A DNA stretch of 64,000 nucleotides from Vulcanimicrobiota bacterium. Its GTDB lineage: Bacteria > Vulcanimicrobiota > Xenobia > Xenobiales > JADMJV01. The notes beneath the pieces are model-generated. The model did not search any database. It had not been told where the DNA came from and saw only the letters and a program-made list of their open reading frames with translations. Location: NCBI GenBank assembly GCA_019637395.1, contig JAHBVR010000001.1, forward strand, positions 124,001 to 188,000, read 5' to 3'. Position numbers and translations under genes: made by a program. Shown in pieces: positions 45,027 to 53,224 of the stretch. Position 1 is the first letter of the stretch. Each line of letters starts with the position of its first letter.

Positions 45027-47342
45027 ATGCAACTGATTCATCTCGCTCCCCAGGCCACTCAGTGCGTCCTGCCGCCCTGCTCTGAAAACCAGGGCATCCT
45101 GGTCGGGCTCAGCGCTCATCATCATCAACTGTTGGCGCAGGCCTGCCAGCCTCAGGCCTCAAGCGCTCGAGCACAGTTGCTGGAGAGTCTGCAGGCCCAG
45201 GCCGACGAAACTCCGCAGAAGTGGTTCCAGGCCGTCGATTGGCTCGAGCAGGTTCCGGCGGATTTTCTCGCCCGCTTGACGGCCTGGGCGCGCCAACAGA
45301 GGGCCCGCCAGTTGGCCGGACAATGGTCGGTGACCTACCTGCCCAGCCAGGAGCTGCGCCTGGGAGTGCCGCCTGGAGCGGCACGCTGGGTCACCTCCGA
45401 TCACAACGCCGAGGGAGAACCTCTGCTCCCCGTTCTGGCGGCCGCCTGGAAGCCCGACCTGTGCAAGTTCTGGTTGGATCGGCCGGCTTTCTTCTCGGCC
45501 GATCCGCGTCACGTTCCCCAGGCCCGCTTGCTACGCGAACTGGACTCGTTATGCGCCCAAGAACTGATTCGCCTGCGCGGATTGGATCTGGATTCGGCCG
45601 TGCTGGAAACCCTGGCCGGCTGCGATCTGGTGGCCGAAATCGGCTGGCTGCAAAAGCCCGATTGGCCGGCCAGCCGGGTGCTGCCTCAGGCACCGGGAGC
45701 GAGCGCGGTCATCTCGCTGGCCTCTGCCTCAGGAGTGCAGCTGATCACCCTGCAAAGCTCGCAAATGTGGCGCCGGCCGGGCTTTCTGTCACGCGCTTTT
45801 TTCTATCTGGTGGAAATGGGGCTGTCGGTGGACCTGCTGGCCACTTCGCAGACCAGCGTAACCATGACTCTGGACCCGGGACAATCGATGACCGGCCAGC
45901 AACAGTTGCTGCTGGAAAGCAAACTCGACTGCCAGGTGGATTGCCTGCAAGACTGCGCCTCCATCCACTTTCTGGGCAACAAAATCCGCCAAATGCTGCC
46001 GCAGCTCGGAGCCGCCTTCGAACTCTTCGACGAGCATCCCATCCACCTGGTCAGCCAGGCCTCCAGCGACGTCAGCCTCAGCCTGGTGGTTCACGAAGAT
46101 CAGGCTGAACGCCTGCTCATCCCGTTGCACGCGCTACTTTTCGGCGGAGGCCAGGAGTCCGAAGTCTTCGGACCCACCTACCAGCAGTTGGAAAGCGGCG
46201 CCCTGCAGCGCCGGGTGGCGGCCGCCCACAGCTGGTGGATGGACGAGCGCGAGCGCCTGCTGCAAGTGGCTCAGGACGGCCCGGCCTATGTTTATCATCT
46301 ACCCAGCGTGGAGGTGCGGGCCCGCGAAGTGATGCGCCTGAGCGCGGTGGAGAACTCACTCTACGCTCTGAAGGCCAACCCGGAGCCGCAGATCTTGCAA
46401 AAACTGGTGGACCTGGGCTTTGGCCTGGAATGCGTCTCGCCGGGCGAACTGGAGCGGGCCGCCTGCGCCGGCCCACGGCGTCTTTTCACTCCCAATTACG
46501 TGGGCCCCAGCGAGTACGAACTGGCCTTTGGCCAGGGCTGCTGGGTCACCCTGGACAACCTCGAGGCGCTGCGCCTCTGGCCGGACGTCTTCCGCGGCCG
46601 GGAAGTCCTTTTGCGTCTGGACATCGGCACCGGCTCGGGCCATCACAAACACGTGCGCACGGCTGGCGATAGCTCGAAATTCGGCATCAGCTCGGATCAG
46701 TGGCCGGAACTGAAAAGCCTGCTCAAAGAGCATCAGCTGACCGTGTTGGGGCTGCACAGCCACGCCGGCAGCGGCATCACGGATGCGGAACACTGGGTGC
46801 GCACGGCCCAATTTCTCTACCGGGCCGCCGAAGAGAATTTTCCGGAAGCACGCGTGCTCAACCTGGGCGGCGGCCTGGGCATTCCCGATCGCCCGGGCAA
46901 GCAGAGGCTGGATTTTGACCGGCTGCATCAATCGCTGGAAGCTTTCCTGGCCCTGCACCCAGGCCGGCAGCTCTGGCTGGAGCCAGGCCGCTACCTGGTG
47001 GCCGAAGCCGGGGTTCTACTGGCCCGTGTCACGCAGATCAAGCAGAAGGGCGAAAAGCGTTACCTGGGTCTGGAAATCGGTATGAACAGCCTGATTCGTC
47101 CGGCTCTTTACGGTGCCTACCACCCTATCGTCAACCTGAGCCGCCTGCAGGAAGCTCCGGCCTGGAAGGTGGATGTGGTCGGACCCATCTGTGAAAGCGG
47201 GGATGTGCTCGGCCACGACCGCTGGATGCCCGTCACCGAGGTAGGAGACGTGCTTCTAATCGACAACGCGGGGGCCTACGGCGCCAGCATGGCCTCGCGC
47301 TACAATCTGCGCGAGCCGGCCCGGGAGCTTTGCCTTTCCTAG
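45027..47342 (+). CDS. lysA: Diaminopimelate decarboxylase fused to a degenerate aspartokinase
   Basis: The C-terminal 370 residues are a complete diaminopimelate decarboxylase, the last step of lysine synthesis: YALKANPEP with PLP Lys449, LGLHSHAGSG, LNLGGGLGIPD, LEPGRYLVAEAG and VGPICESGDVL. Residues about 130-390 match the back half and ACT regulatory domains of aspartokinase (FFSADPRHVPQARLLREL, VDLLATSQTSVTMTLDP, ASSDVSLSLVV). The kinase start is gone: there is no KFGGTSV and no RGGSDTSA. Bifunctional AK-DapDC enzymes occur in Xanthomonas relatives; here the kinase is probably inactive and the ACT part may give lysine feedback. The ATG at 45027 lacks a strong ribosome site. Confidence 0.85.
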   Translation: MQLIHLAPQATQCVLPPCSENQGILVGLSAHHHQLLAQACQPQASSARAQLLESLQAQADETPQKWFQAVDWLEQVPADFLARLTAWARQQRARQLAGQWSVTYLPSQELRLGVPPGAARWVTSDHNAEGEPLLPVLAAAWKPDLCKFWLDRPAFFSADPRHVPQARLLRELDSLCAQELIRLRGLDLDSAVLETLAGCDLVAEIGWLQKPDWPASRVLPQAPGASAVISLASASGVQLITLQSSQMWRRPGFLSRAFFYLVEMGLSVDLLATSQTSVTMTLDPGQSMTGQQQLLLESKLDCQVDCLQDCASIHFLGNKIRQMLPQLGAAFELFDEHPIHLVSQASSDVSLSLVVHEDQAERLLIPLHALLFGGGQESEVFGPTYQQLESGALQRRVAAAHSWWMDERERLLQVAQDGPAYVYHLPSVEVRAREVMRLSAVENSLYALKANPEPQILQKLVDLGFGLECVSPGELERAACAGPRRLFTPNYVGPSEYELAFGQGCWVTLDNLEALRLWPDVFRGREVLLRLDIGTGSGHHKHVRTAGDSSKFGISSDQWPELKSLLKEHQLTVLGLHSHAGSGITDAEHWVRTAQFLYRAAEENFPEARVLNLGGGLGIPDRPGKQRLDFDRLHQSLEAFLALHPGRQLWLEPGRYLVAEAGVLLARVTQIKQKGEKRYLGLEIGMNSLIRPALYGAYHPIVNLSRLQEAPAWKVDVVGPICESGDVLGHDRWMPVTEVGDVLLIDNAGAYGASMASRYNLREPARELCLS

Positions 47343-47428
47343 ATCTAGATCCAAAGGGGACTGCGTCTCCCCCTGAGACCCCCTCTTGTCCAAGAAAAAT
47401 CTTCAACAAAAAATATGCTCACTTTACC

Positions 47429-47457
47429 TTGCAAAGTTCAATTAAAGTGTTTATGAT
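47429..47457 (+). promoter_or_regulatory. Promoter upstream of yjbQ
   Basis: TTGCAA at 47429-47434 and TATGAT at 47452-47457 are separated by exactly 17 nt in an AT-rich island, a good sigma-70 arrangement. Transcription would start near 47464. Confidence 0.6.
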
Positions 47458-47463
47458 GTCCAA

Positions 47464-47683
47464 GTTTTGAGCACCATGTCCGAGTCTTGGCCTCTATAGC
47501 CCGGTAACATCGGTAACCCGCTCGACCTGAGACGGTCGGGCAAGGTGCTCTAGAAGGCAGGAGAGTCTTGGATCCTCAGCCGCTTTGGTGAATTTTTTTC
47601 GCCAAAAATAGGGAAGGATTCTCATGTCAACCGCCGAAGGCCGGGCCCATCGCCTTGGCCGGAGAGGCATCTGGAGGTATTTA
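47464..47683 (+). other. Long 5' leader of yjbQ with hairpins
   Basis: About 220 nt separate the promoter from the preferred start codon. The leader contains CGACC-TGAGA-CGGTCG-like pairing near 47520-47537 and TTTGGTGAA paired with TTCGCCAAA near 47584-47606. It matches no riboswitch class I can name. Part of it (from 47624) is in frame with yjbQ and could instead be coding. Confidence 0.35.
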
Positions 47684-48247
47684 GTGGAGGCCAATTTCTT
47701 AACCGAAACGACCAAGTACACGAACGGGAACGGTCACAGCAACGGTAACGGCAAAAGCCCGATCGCGGTGATCAACGATCCCGAACTTCGCGCCCAAGGT
47801 ACGCCCGGAGTTTACGTGTCCAAAATGGTCGTCGAGACCCGCCGCGGTCCCGAGTTCATCGACATTACGGAAACAGTCCAGGAATTGCTCAGCAAGACCG
47901 GCGTCAAAGAAGGCAATATCTTTGTCTACTCGCGTCACACCACTTGCGGCATCGTCATTCAGGAGCACGAGCCCCTGTTGATTCAGGACATGTACAAGAA
48001 GCTAGAGCAACTGGCTTCGCCCGCTGAGGATTATCATCACAATAACTTTGATATCCGCACGGTCAACATGTGCGACGACGAGTGCGCCAACGGCCACGCC
48101 CACTGTCAGCATCTGTTCATCGGCTGCTCGGTTCATCTTCCGGTGATGGACGGCCACCTGGCTCTGGGCCGCTGGCAGCGCGTCTTCATCCTGGAACTGG
48201 ACCGGCCCCGCACCCGCGAGATCATCGTCCAGGTGATGGGCATCTAA
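47684..48247 (+). CDS. yjbQ: YjbQ/UPF0047 family protein
   Basis: The 187-residue product has a low-complexity Asn/Gly start (TNGNGHSNGNGKS) and then the UPF0047 fold: EFIDITETVQELL, VYSRHTTCGIVIQEHEP, DDECANGHAHCQHLFIGCS and ALGRWQRVFILELDRPR. Family members (YjbQ) have weak thiamin-phosphate synthase activity, but the true role is unsettled. I prefer GTG 47684 because GGAGG lies 7 nt upstream; ATG 47624 would add 20 residues rich in Arg. A terminator follows at 48265. Confidence 0.85.
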   Translation: MEANFLTETTKYTNGNGHSNGNGKSPIAVINDPELRAQGTPGVYVSKMVVETRRGPEFIDITETVQELLSKTGVKEGNIFVYSRHTTCGIVIQEHEPLLIQDMYKKLEQLASPAEDYHHNNFDIRTVNMCDDECANGHAHCQHLFIGCSVHLPVMDGHLALGRWQRVFILELDRPRTREIIVQVMGI

Positions 48248-48264
48248 GACACCCTGTAAAAAGC

Positions 48265-48294
48265 AAAAAGCCTCTGAGAAATCGGAGGCTTTTT
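48265..48294. terminator. Rho-independent terminator
   Basis: AAAAAGCCTC pairs with GAGGCTTTTT around a short loop, 18 nt after the yjbQ stop. The symmetric A and T tracts could also end the minus-strand toxin gene at 48348. Confidence 0.88.
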
Positions 48295-48347
48295 ACTTTT
48301 CCTCCAACCAAGTGGCCCCCGGCGTAATTCCGTTGCGCCGGGGGCCA

Positions 48348-48692
48348 CTAAGGCAGACCCAATAAAACCTTGAGTATCTCCTCCACTTGATTCATCGTCT
48401 TTGGACTGACCACGCCCAACCTGCGAATGAACCGCTGCTTGGAAAGCGAACGGAGACCATCACAAAGGAGACTGGATGCCACCGTCAGGCCCCCTTCCGG
48501 CGGTTCCAGGCGAACGTGATGAGGCAACTTTCGCAGCCTGGATGTCATCGGAAGACCGTATATCAAGCCGGCCGGCCCCTGATTATACACAGTCTCCGAC
48601 ATCACCAGAACGGGACGAGTGCCGGCCTGTTCGTGGCCTCTGACCGAGTCCAGGGCAGTCATCCACACTTCCCCACGTTCAATTCTCGTCAC
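48348..48692 (-). CDS. MazF/PemK-type endoribonuclease toxin
   Basis: A 114-residue toxin with intact family blocks: IERGEVWMTALDSVRGHEQ, TRPVLVMSE, YGLPMTSRLRKLPHHVRL and LRSLSKQRFIRRLG. The RGEVW start, the TRP segment and PMTS contain the residues used for mRNA cleavage in MazF. I chose GTG 48692, where the family N-terminus begins; a longer frame to 48746 overlaps most of the antitoxin tail. The overlap of 14 nt with the antitoxin is typical. Confidence 0.85.
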   Translation of the reverse strand: MTRIERGEVWMTALDSVRGHEQAGTRPVLVMSETVYNQGPAGLIYGLPMTSRLRKLPHHVRLEPPEGGLTVASSLLCDGLRSLSKQRFIRRLGVVSPKTMNQVEEILKVLLGLP

Positions 48693-48945
48693 GAAGACCG
48701 TCGCCCAGGGTGCAATCCCAGGCCGCGTGCTCAAGGCGCAACTCATCGCGCTCTTCCTCGCTCAGACAGCCATAAGCTGCGTTAACGCCTTCCAGGAAAC
48801 GGCGGCGGCGCTCCCGCTCAATCGCCTGAGCAAGAATCGACTGCATACTCTCTCCGGACTCCTGGGCCAGGTTTCGCAGTATCTTGTGCACCTTGGGGTC
48901 AATCCGAACGGTCGACATATCTCCAGTAGACATTTCTGTAGACAT
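48679..48945 (-). CDS. Antitoxin of the MazF-type pair
   Basis: The 88-residue protein has a ribbon-helix-helix-like N-terminal part (MSTVRIDPKVHKILRNLAQE, then SMQSILAQAIERERRRRFL) and an acidic C-terminus (EERDELRLEHAAWDCTLGD) that would wrap the toxin. ATG 48945 has AGGT 8 nt upstream. Two further ATGs, each starting an MST repeat, lie within the first 11 codons, so the true start is uncertain. It precedes and overlaps the toxin gene. Confidence 0.8.
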   Translation of the reverse strand: MSTEMSTGDMSTVRIDPKVHKILRNLAQESGESMQSILAQAIERERRRRFLEGVNAAYGCLSEEERDELRLEHAAWDCTLGDGLRDEN

Positions 48946-48955
48946 CAATGTCTAC
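48911..48955. promoter_or_regulatory. Probable antitoxin operator: GTAGACAT repeats
   Basis: GTAGACAT occurs at 48926-48933 and 48938-48945 and inverted (ATGTCTAC) at 48948-48955; the last two form a perfect palindrome with a CA centre. A near copy GTCGACAT lies at 48911-48918. The two direct copies are 12 nt apart. The array covers the antitoxin start codon, so antitoxin or TA complex binding there would autoregulate the operon. Confidence 0.65.
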
Positions 48956-48994
48956 CTGCAGGTTGAGCACGCCTCCATTCAGAACGCCGCTTGG

Positions 48995-49816
48995 GTGAAC
49001 GACTGGAGCCTGCTCCATACCACTCGCTACCGCTTCGACAGGGCCGTGGCGCTGGGTCCGCACGAAATCCGCCTGCGCCCCGGCGGTCCGCTGGCGGGCG
49101 AACTCAGCCACTACCGTCTACGTGTCTGGCCTACCCCCAGCATCGCTCAGTGGCGCCTGGATCTGTGGAACAACCGGGTCTTTCAAGCCTGGTTCGCCCG
49201 GCCGGTCAGGCAGTTGACGATCACCAATCAGTTTCGCTTTCATCCCCTGCCGGTCAACCCGTTTGGTTTCGCGGTCGAATCCACGGCGGTCAATTTTCCC
49301 ATTGAGCTGGACCCGGAACTGCGGCACAGCCTGGCCCCCTATCTCGAACTGTCCCAAGACGCCGCTTGGGTGGAAGGGTGGCTGAACTACGAGGGTCTCA
49401 GCGTTTCGCTCATGCTGGAACTGAACCGCTGGGTGAACGAAAACATCGGCTATGAAGCCCGCCAACAACCCGGCATCCAGAGCCTCTCCGAAACCTTGCA
49501 CAGAGGTCGCGGCTCCTGCCGGGACACGGCCTGGCTGCTGGCCTTGGGACTGCGCCGCCTGGGCTATCCCAGCCGTTTCGTTTCGGGCTACTGGCTGCAG
49601 GTGGATAACGCCTCGGCCGAACTCCACGCCTGGACCGAGGTCTATTTGCCCGGCGCGGGCTGGCTGGGACTGGACCCCACCGCCGGACTGCTGGTCTCCA
49701 ACCAGCACCTGCCGGTAGCCCGCTCCCCTCTGCCGGAACAGACGGCCCCCATACGAGGCAGCCATGACGGGGCCGAAAATCAACCGGAGTTTCGCGTGCG
49801 AGTCCGTAAATGCTGA
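48995..49816 (+). CDS. Transglutaminase-like protein (N-terminal domain plus TGc)
   Basis: The 273-residue protein begins with a Bact_transglu_N-type beta domain (LLHTTRYRFDRAVALGPHEI) and ends with a transglutaminase core: GRGSCRDTAWLLALGLRRLG (Cys), ELHAWTEVYLPGAGW (His) and GLDPTAG (Asp). It has no signal peptide. It is the first gene of a three-gene operon with the ATP-grasp/alpha-E protein and a second transglutaminase; in that known gene set the enzymes are predicted to make or break peptide bonds. I chose GTG 48995; no ribosome site is obvious and a longer start cannot be excluded. Confidence 0.82.
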   Translation: MNDWSLLHTTRYRFDRAVALGPHEIRLRPGGPLAGELSHYRLRVWPTPSIAQWRLDLWNNRVFQAWFARPVRQLTITNQFRFHPLPVNPFGFAVESTAVNFPIELDPELRHSLAPYLELSQDAAWVEGWLNYEGLSVSLMLELNRWVNENIGYEARQQPGIQSLSETLHRGRGSCRDTAWLLALGLRRLGYPSRFVSGYWLQVDNASAELHAWTEVYLPGAGWLGLDPTAGLLVSNQHLPVARSPLPEQTAPIRGSHDGAENQPEFRVRVRKC

Positions 49817-52047
49817 AACTGCCGCAATCCGACTGGCTGGAGCTACAGTTCTCGCGCTATGGACTGGACGAACTTCAGCAGCGCTGGCAAGAGATCGCCC
49901 GGGGCATGAAGGACGCCCAGCCCCACATCGGGCAACGGCTTTGGGGCCTGGATCCGGTGCCGGCTCTGCTGGCCGAAAGCGACTGGGCGCAACTGGAAGC
50001 AGGCCTGAGCCAACGAGCCCAGCTTCTCAACCTGCTGCTGCAAGACGCCTACGGCCAACAGCAAATGCTGCGCGAAGGCCGGCTGCATCCCGCGCTCTAC
50101 TACAACAACCCGGCCTGGCTTCAGCCCTGCCACGGCATGCTCGACTCCGAATTGGGCCGGCTGCTTTTCTATGCCGTCGATCTGGTGCGCGACGAGGCCG
50201 GCCAATGGTGGGTCTTGCGCGACCGAGCGGGCACCCCACACGGTTTCGGTTCGGTGCTGAGCAACCGGCGCTGGATGGCGCGCGCCTACCACGAAATCTT
50301 TTCGGAGCAACTCCTGCAACCCCTCGCCCCCGCCTATCAGAGTCTGCGCTTCTCTCTCAGCGAGCTGGGCCAGCGCACCGGCGAAGCGCGCACCGTCATG
50401 CTCACCTCGGCGGCCGACTCGGCACGCTCGGCCGACGACGCCGGCCTGGCTAACTTTTTAGGTTGCGCCCTGGTGGAAGGCGAGGATCTGACGGTGCGCA
50501 AGGGCCGGCTTTATCTTAAGCTGCTGGAAGGACTGCAACCCGTCGATTTATTGCTACGGCGCATTCCCGACCGTGATTGCGATCCACTCGAACTGGGCAG
50601 CAGTGGTTGGCACGGCGTGGTGGGAATGCTCCAAACGGTACGCGCCGGCAATCTGGTGGTATGCAATTCGCCGGGTAGCGGTTGGCTGGAGACCCCCGCT
50701 CTCTCTCAGAGTCTGGCACAGCTGGCTCCGGCACTGCTGGGCCAACCTTTGTTACTACCTGACTTGCCGGCCCATTGGGGCCAGGCACTACCGGAGGGAC
50801 GCGATTGGGTAGCCCGCCGCTTCGCAGGCGGCCCTCCCCTGCTGCTGCCCGAAATGGAAACAACCGATCAGGATCGCTGGTGGAAATCTTGCCGGCCCGA
50901 GCAGTGGGTCTTCCAACGCTATGTCCGGCCCGGTCGCTTCCCATGCTGGTACCAAGGCCAGTTGGAAAATTTTTCGGGCGTAGTTCGCTGCTTTCTGCTG
51001 GCCACGGCCACTGGCTATCGTCTCATCCCGGGCGGCCTGGTGCGCATGCGCCCTCCGGGCGGCAAACTTTTTGCCAAAGACCTCTGGCGCCTGGCCCGAA
51101 AGGAAACGGAACCGGCCGCGGCTGCCCCGATCACGCCGGTGGACCTGGAGCTATCCCGCGGAGGCGGAGACGTACCCAGCCGAGTCGCCGAACAATTCTA
51201 CTGGTTCGGACGCTACCTGGAGCGTTGCGAACACCTGCTGCGCTTTGCCCGCACGCTGTTGGCCCGGCAAACAGTGGACAGCGGTTCCCAGGCCCGGGCC
51301 GACCTGGAATGCCTGCTGGCCAGTCGCGCGGAATTCGGACCGGACTTGGTGAGCTGGGTCAACGGCCAGGAACCGGACCAGTTGCAGTCGTTGCTTTCCC
51401 ACATGCAAAGACTGGGAACGGCTCTGCGCGACCGCGTCAGCGCCGATATGCCGCGCATTCTGGCCGCTCTCCAGCCGCTCTCCGAGCACCTGGAAGGTCG
51501 CCACCTGCTCGGCTATTTGGAAGAATTGAGCATCCCTCTGTGGGGACTGGTGGCCATCGCTCGCGAGAGCCTCTACCGAGGCTATGGTTTTCGCTTCCTG
51601 GAAATCGGGCGCCGCCTGGAACGCGCCCTGCTGACCTGCGAATTGCTGGAATCCCTGGGGACGGAGAGTCCGAGTTGGGGCGTGCTGGACATGCTGCTGG
51701 AGGTGACCGACAGCGGGCGCACCTACCGCCGCCGCTATCCCCGCCTGGAATGGATGCCCGTGCTCGACCTGCTACTGGCCGACGACACCCATCCCCGCTC
51801 CCTGGCCTTCCAGTTACGTGTCCTGGAGGAACATTTCGGGCTCTTGCCCGCCCGTTCCCGGGTCGGGCTGCCGGCTCACCAGGAAGCATTGCTGCGAGTT
51901 CGCGCCCCGCTGCAACTTTGGCGTCCTCCCCAAGCGCCTCCGCTCCAGCAACTCAGCCAGCTGCTGCCGGCCATTTCCCAAGGACTGGGCTCGGTTTATC
52001 TGAGCCACCTGACGCCTCGTTTCCAGGGAGGTTCGGATGCGCTATAA
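49810..52047 (+). CDS. Circularly permuted ATP-grasp ligase fused to alpha-E domain
   Basis: The 745-residue protein joins two domains that are often separate genes. Residues about 20-430 are a circularly permuted ATP-grasp (DUF404/DUF407 type), with LNLLLQDAYGQQQML, FYAVDLVRDEAGQWWVLRDR and GGLVRMRPPGGKLFAKD. Residues about 440-740 are the all-helical alpha-E domain (DUF403), with VAEQFYWFGRYLERCEHLLR. ATP-grasp members form carbon-nitrogen bonds and are predicted to ligate amino acids or peptides; the substrate is unknown. It overlaps the transglutaminases on either side by 7 and 11 nt. Confidence 0.88.
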   Translation: MLKLPQSDWLELQFSRYGLDELQQRWQEIARGMKDAQPHIGQRLWGLDPVPALLAESDWAQLEAGLSQRAQLLNLLLQDAYGQQQMLREGRLHPALYYNNPAWLQPCHGMLDSELGRLLFYAVDLVRDEAGQWWVLRDRAGTPHGFGSVLSNRRWMARAYHEIFSEQLLQPLAPAYQSLRFSLSELGQRTGEARTVMLTSAADSARSADDAGLANFLGCALVEGEDLTVRKGRLYLKLLEGLQPVDLLLRRIPDRDCDPLELGSSGWHGVVGMLQTVRAGNLVVCNSPGSGWLETPALSQSLAQLAPALLGQPLLLPDLPAHWGQALPEGRDWVARRFAGGPPLLLPEMETTDQDRWWKSCRPEQWVFQRYVRPGRFPCWYQGQLENFSGVVRCFLLATATGYRLIPGGLVRMRPPGGKLFAKDLWRLARKETEPAAAAPITPVDLELSRGGGDVPSRVAEQFYWFGRYLERCEHLLRFARTLLARQTVDSGSQARADLECLLASRAEFGPDLVSWVNGQEPDQLQSLLSHMQRLGTALRDRVSADMPRILAALQPLSEHLEGRHLLGYLEELSIPLWGLVAIARESLYRGYGFRFLEIGRRLERALLTCELLESLGTESPSWGVLDMLLEVTDSGRTYRRRYPRLEWMPVLDLLLADDTHPRSLAFQLRVLEEHFGLLPARSRVGLPAHQEALLRVRAPLQLWRPPQAPPLQQLSQLLPAISQGLGSVYLSHLTPRFQGGSDAL

Positions 52048-52879
52048 AGTTCGCCACCAGACGACCTATCTCTACTCGGAAGACGTCTCCCTGTCCCACA
52101 GCCTGCTCACCTGCCAGCCGCGCACGACCCCGTTCCAGCAATGCCTGAGCAGCCACACCTGGATCGAACCAAACCCAACCTACTGGGAAAAGCGCCGCGA
52201 CGCCCTGGGCAACTGGATCGGCTACTTCAGCCTGGAAGAGCGGCATCGCAAGTTGACCATCGTGTGCCGTAGCCTGGTCGAGGTTACAGGTCCAACAGCT
52301 CAGAACGATCCGGGCCTGAGCTGGAACGCTCTGGAATTAACCGATCCCGAACTGTATCAGTTTCTCTATCCCACCCCCTGGACCGACTGCCAGGAATGCA
52401 AAGACTACGCGGCCGCCAGCTTCTCCACCGGAGCCACCGCGCTGGAAGCGGTTCTGCAACTGACCGGACGCATTCACCAGGACTTCCGCTACCTGCCCGG
52501 CTCGACCGTCGTATCCACGCCCATTGCCCAGGTGATGAAGCAGCGTCAGGGGGTGTGCCAGGATTTTGCCCACGTGCTGGTCAGTTGCCTGCGCCACTTC
52601 GGATTGCCGGCCCGCTACGTGAGCGGTTATCTCCTGACCACTCCGCCTGCTGGACAGGCCCGGCTGGTGGGAGCGGACGCCTCGCACGCCTGGGCTTCGG
52701 CCTGGTTGCCCGGCTTGGGCTGGGTCGATTTTGACCCGACCAATAATTGCTTATGCGACGAAAGACACGTGGTGCTGGCCTGGGGCCGCGATTATCAAGA
52801 GGTGGCGCCGGTGCGCGGGGTGGTATTGGGAGGGGGCCGACAGCAGATTCAGGTCGGGGTCGATGTAATACCGGAATAA
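52037..52879 (+). CDS. Transglutaminase-like protein
   Basis: The 280-residue protein has the Bact_transglu_N domain (MRYKVRHQTTYLYSEDVSLS) and a transglutaminase core with QGVCQDFAHVLVSCLRHFG (Cys), DASHAWASAWLPGLGW (His) and DFDPTNN (Asp). It lacks a signal peptide. It closes the operon with the ATP-grasp/alpha-E gene, overlapping it by 11 nt. The pairing of two transglutaminases with one ATP-grasp protein matches the peptide-modification gene clusters described for these families. Confidence 0.88.
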   Translation: MRYKVRHQTTYLYSEDVSLSHSLLTCQPRTTPFQQCLSSHTWIEPNPTYWEKRRDALGNWIGYFSLEERHRKLTIVCRSLVEVTGPTAQNDPGLSWNALELTDPELYQFLYPTPWTDCQECKDYAAASFSTGATALEAVLQLTGRIHQDFRYLPGSTVVSTPIAQVMKQRQGVCQDFAHVLVSCLRHFGLPARYVSGYLLTTPPAGQARLVGADASHAWASAWLPGLGWVDFDPTNNCLCDERHVVLAWGRDYQEVAPVRGVVLGGGRQQIQVGVDVIPE

Positions 52880-52985
52880 AATAGAGCAGGTTAACGTTCA
52901 CAAAGTTGTTGCTTTTTCGTCACGCTCTGTCCAACTCGATGGGCTATTCTTGTTAGACGGGGTTTATGATGGCGGAGGTAAGCAG

Positions 52986-53084
52986 ATGAATTTTGACAGC
53001 TACGTTGAGGAAGCCGCCGTGCAACTAGACCAGTTGGACGGGGACGTAGCCGGCCTGCTCGAGGCCTGGTCGCAGCGTAAGTAG
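52986..53084 (+). CDS. 32-residue acidic peptide ORF
   Basis: A 33-codon frame starts with ATG at 52986, preceded by GGAGGT with 7 nt spacing, one of the best ribosome sites in the window. The product is acidic and amphipathic (MNFDSYVEEAAVQLDQLDGD at the N-terminus, ending EAWSQRK). It lies 106 nt after the ATP-grasp/transglutaminase operon and 12 nt before a strongly structured segment. No family is known to me. It could be a substrate or regulator of the operon, a leader peptide, or an independent small protein. Confidence 0.5.
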   Translation: MNFDSYVEEAAVQLDQLDGDVAGLLEAWSQRK

Positions 53085-53096
53085 ACTCCTCCGCAA

Positions 53097-53221
53097 GCTC
53101 TAAATTGCCCCCCGCCCATGCGGTCGCTCGCAGCAAGCTGCTTCGACTCCCGCGCTCTGTTAGTGGGGCAATTTAGAGCACATCCTGGTGAGTGGCTATC
53201 CCGCTTCGCGGGACTAGCCAC
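53097..53221 (+). ncRNA. Structured element with 15-bp outer stem, possible ncRNA
   Basis: GCTCTAAATTGCCCC (53097-53111) is perfectly complementary to GGGGCAATTTAGAGC (53165-53179), enclosing 53 nt with inner GCGG/CCGC and GCAGC/GCTGC pairings. A second hairpin, GTGGCTA...TAGCCAC with CCCG/CGGG inside, spans 53192-53221. The terminator at 53225 follows 3 nt later. Such stacked stems suggest a structured RNA or a complex 3' end rather than a simple terminator. No tRNA or known RNA family fits. A small inverted-repeat element is an alternative. Confidence 0.45.
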
Positions 53222-53224
53222 AAG

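Noticed and set aside
45221-46108. Plus-strand frame of 295 codons inside the lysA fusion
   Set aside because: Out-of-frame Arg/Gly/Pro-rich translation inside a gene with recognised domains.
47464-47623. yjbQ leader considered as a TPP riboswitch because of the thiamin link
   Set aside because: No CUGAGA-containing three-way junction with the conserved flanks could be found; the single TGAGA is in a simple hairpin loop.
53097-53179. Inverted repeat considered as an integron attC site or tRNA
   Set aside because: It lacks the GTT/AAC core sites of attC and does not fold into a cloverleaf with a CCA-type acceptor.
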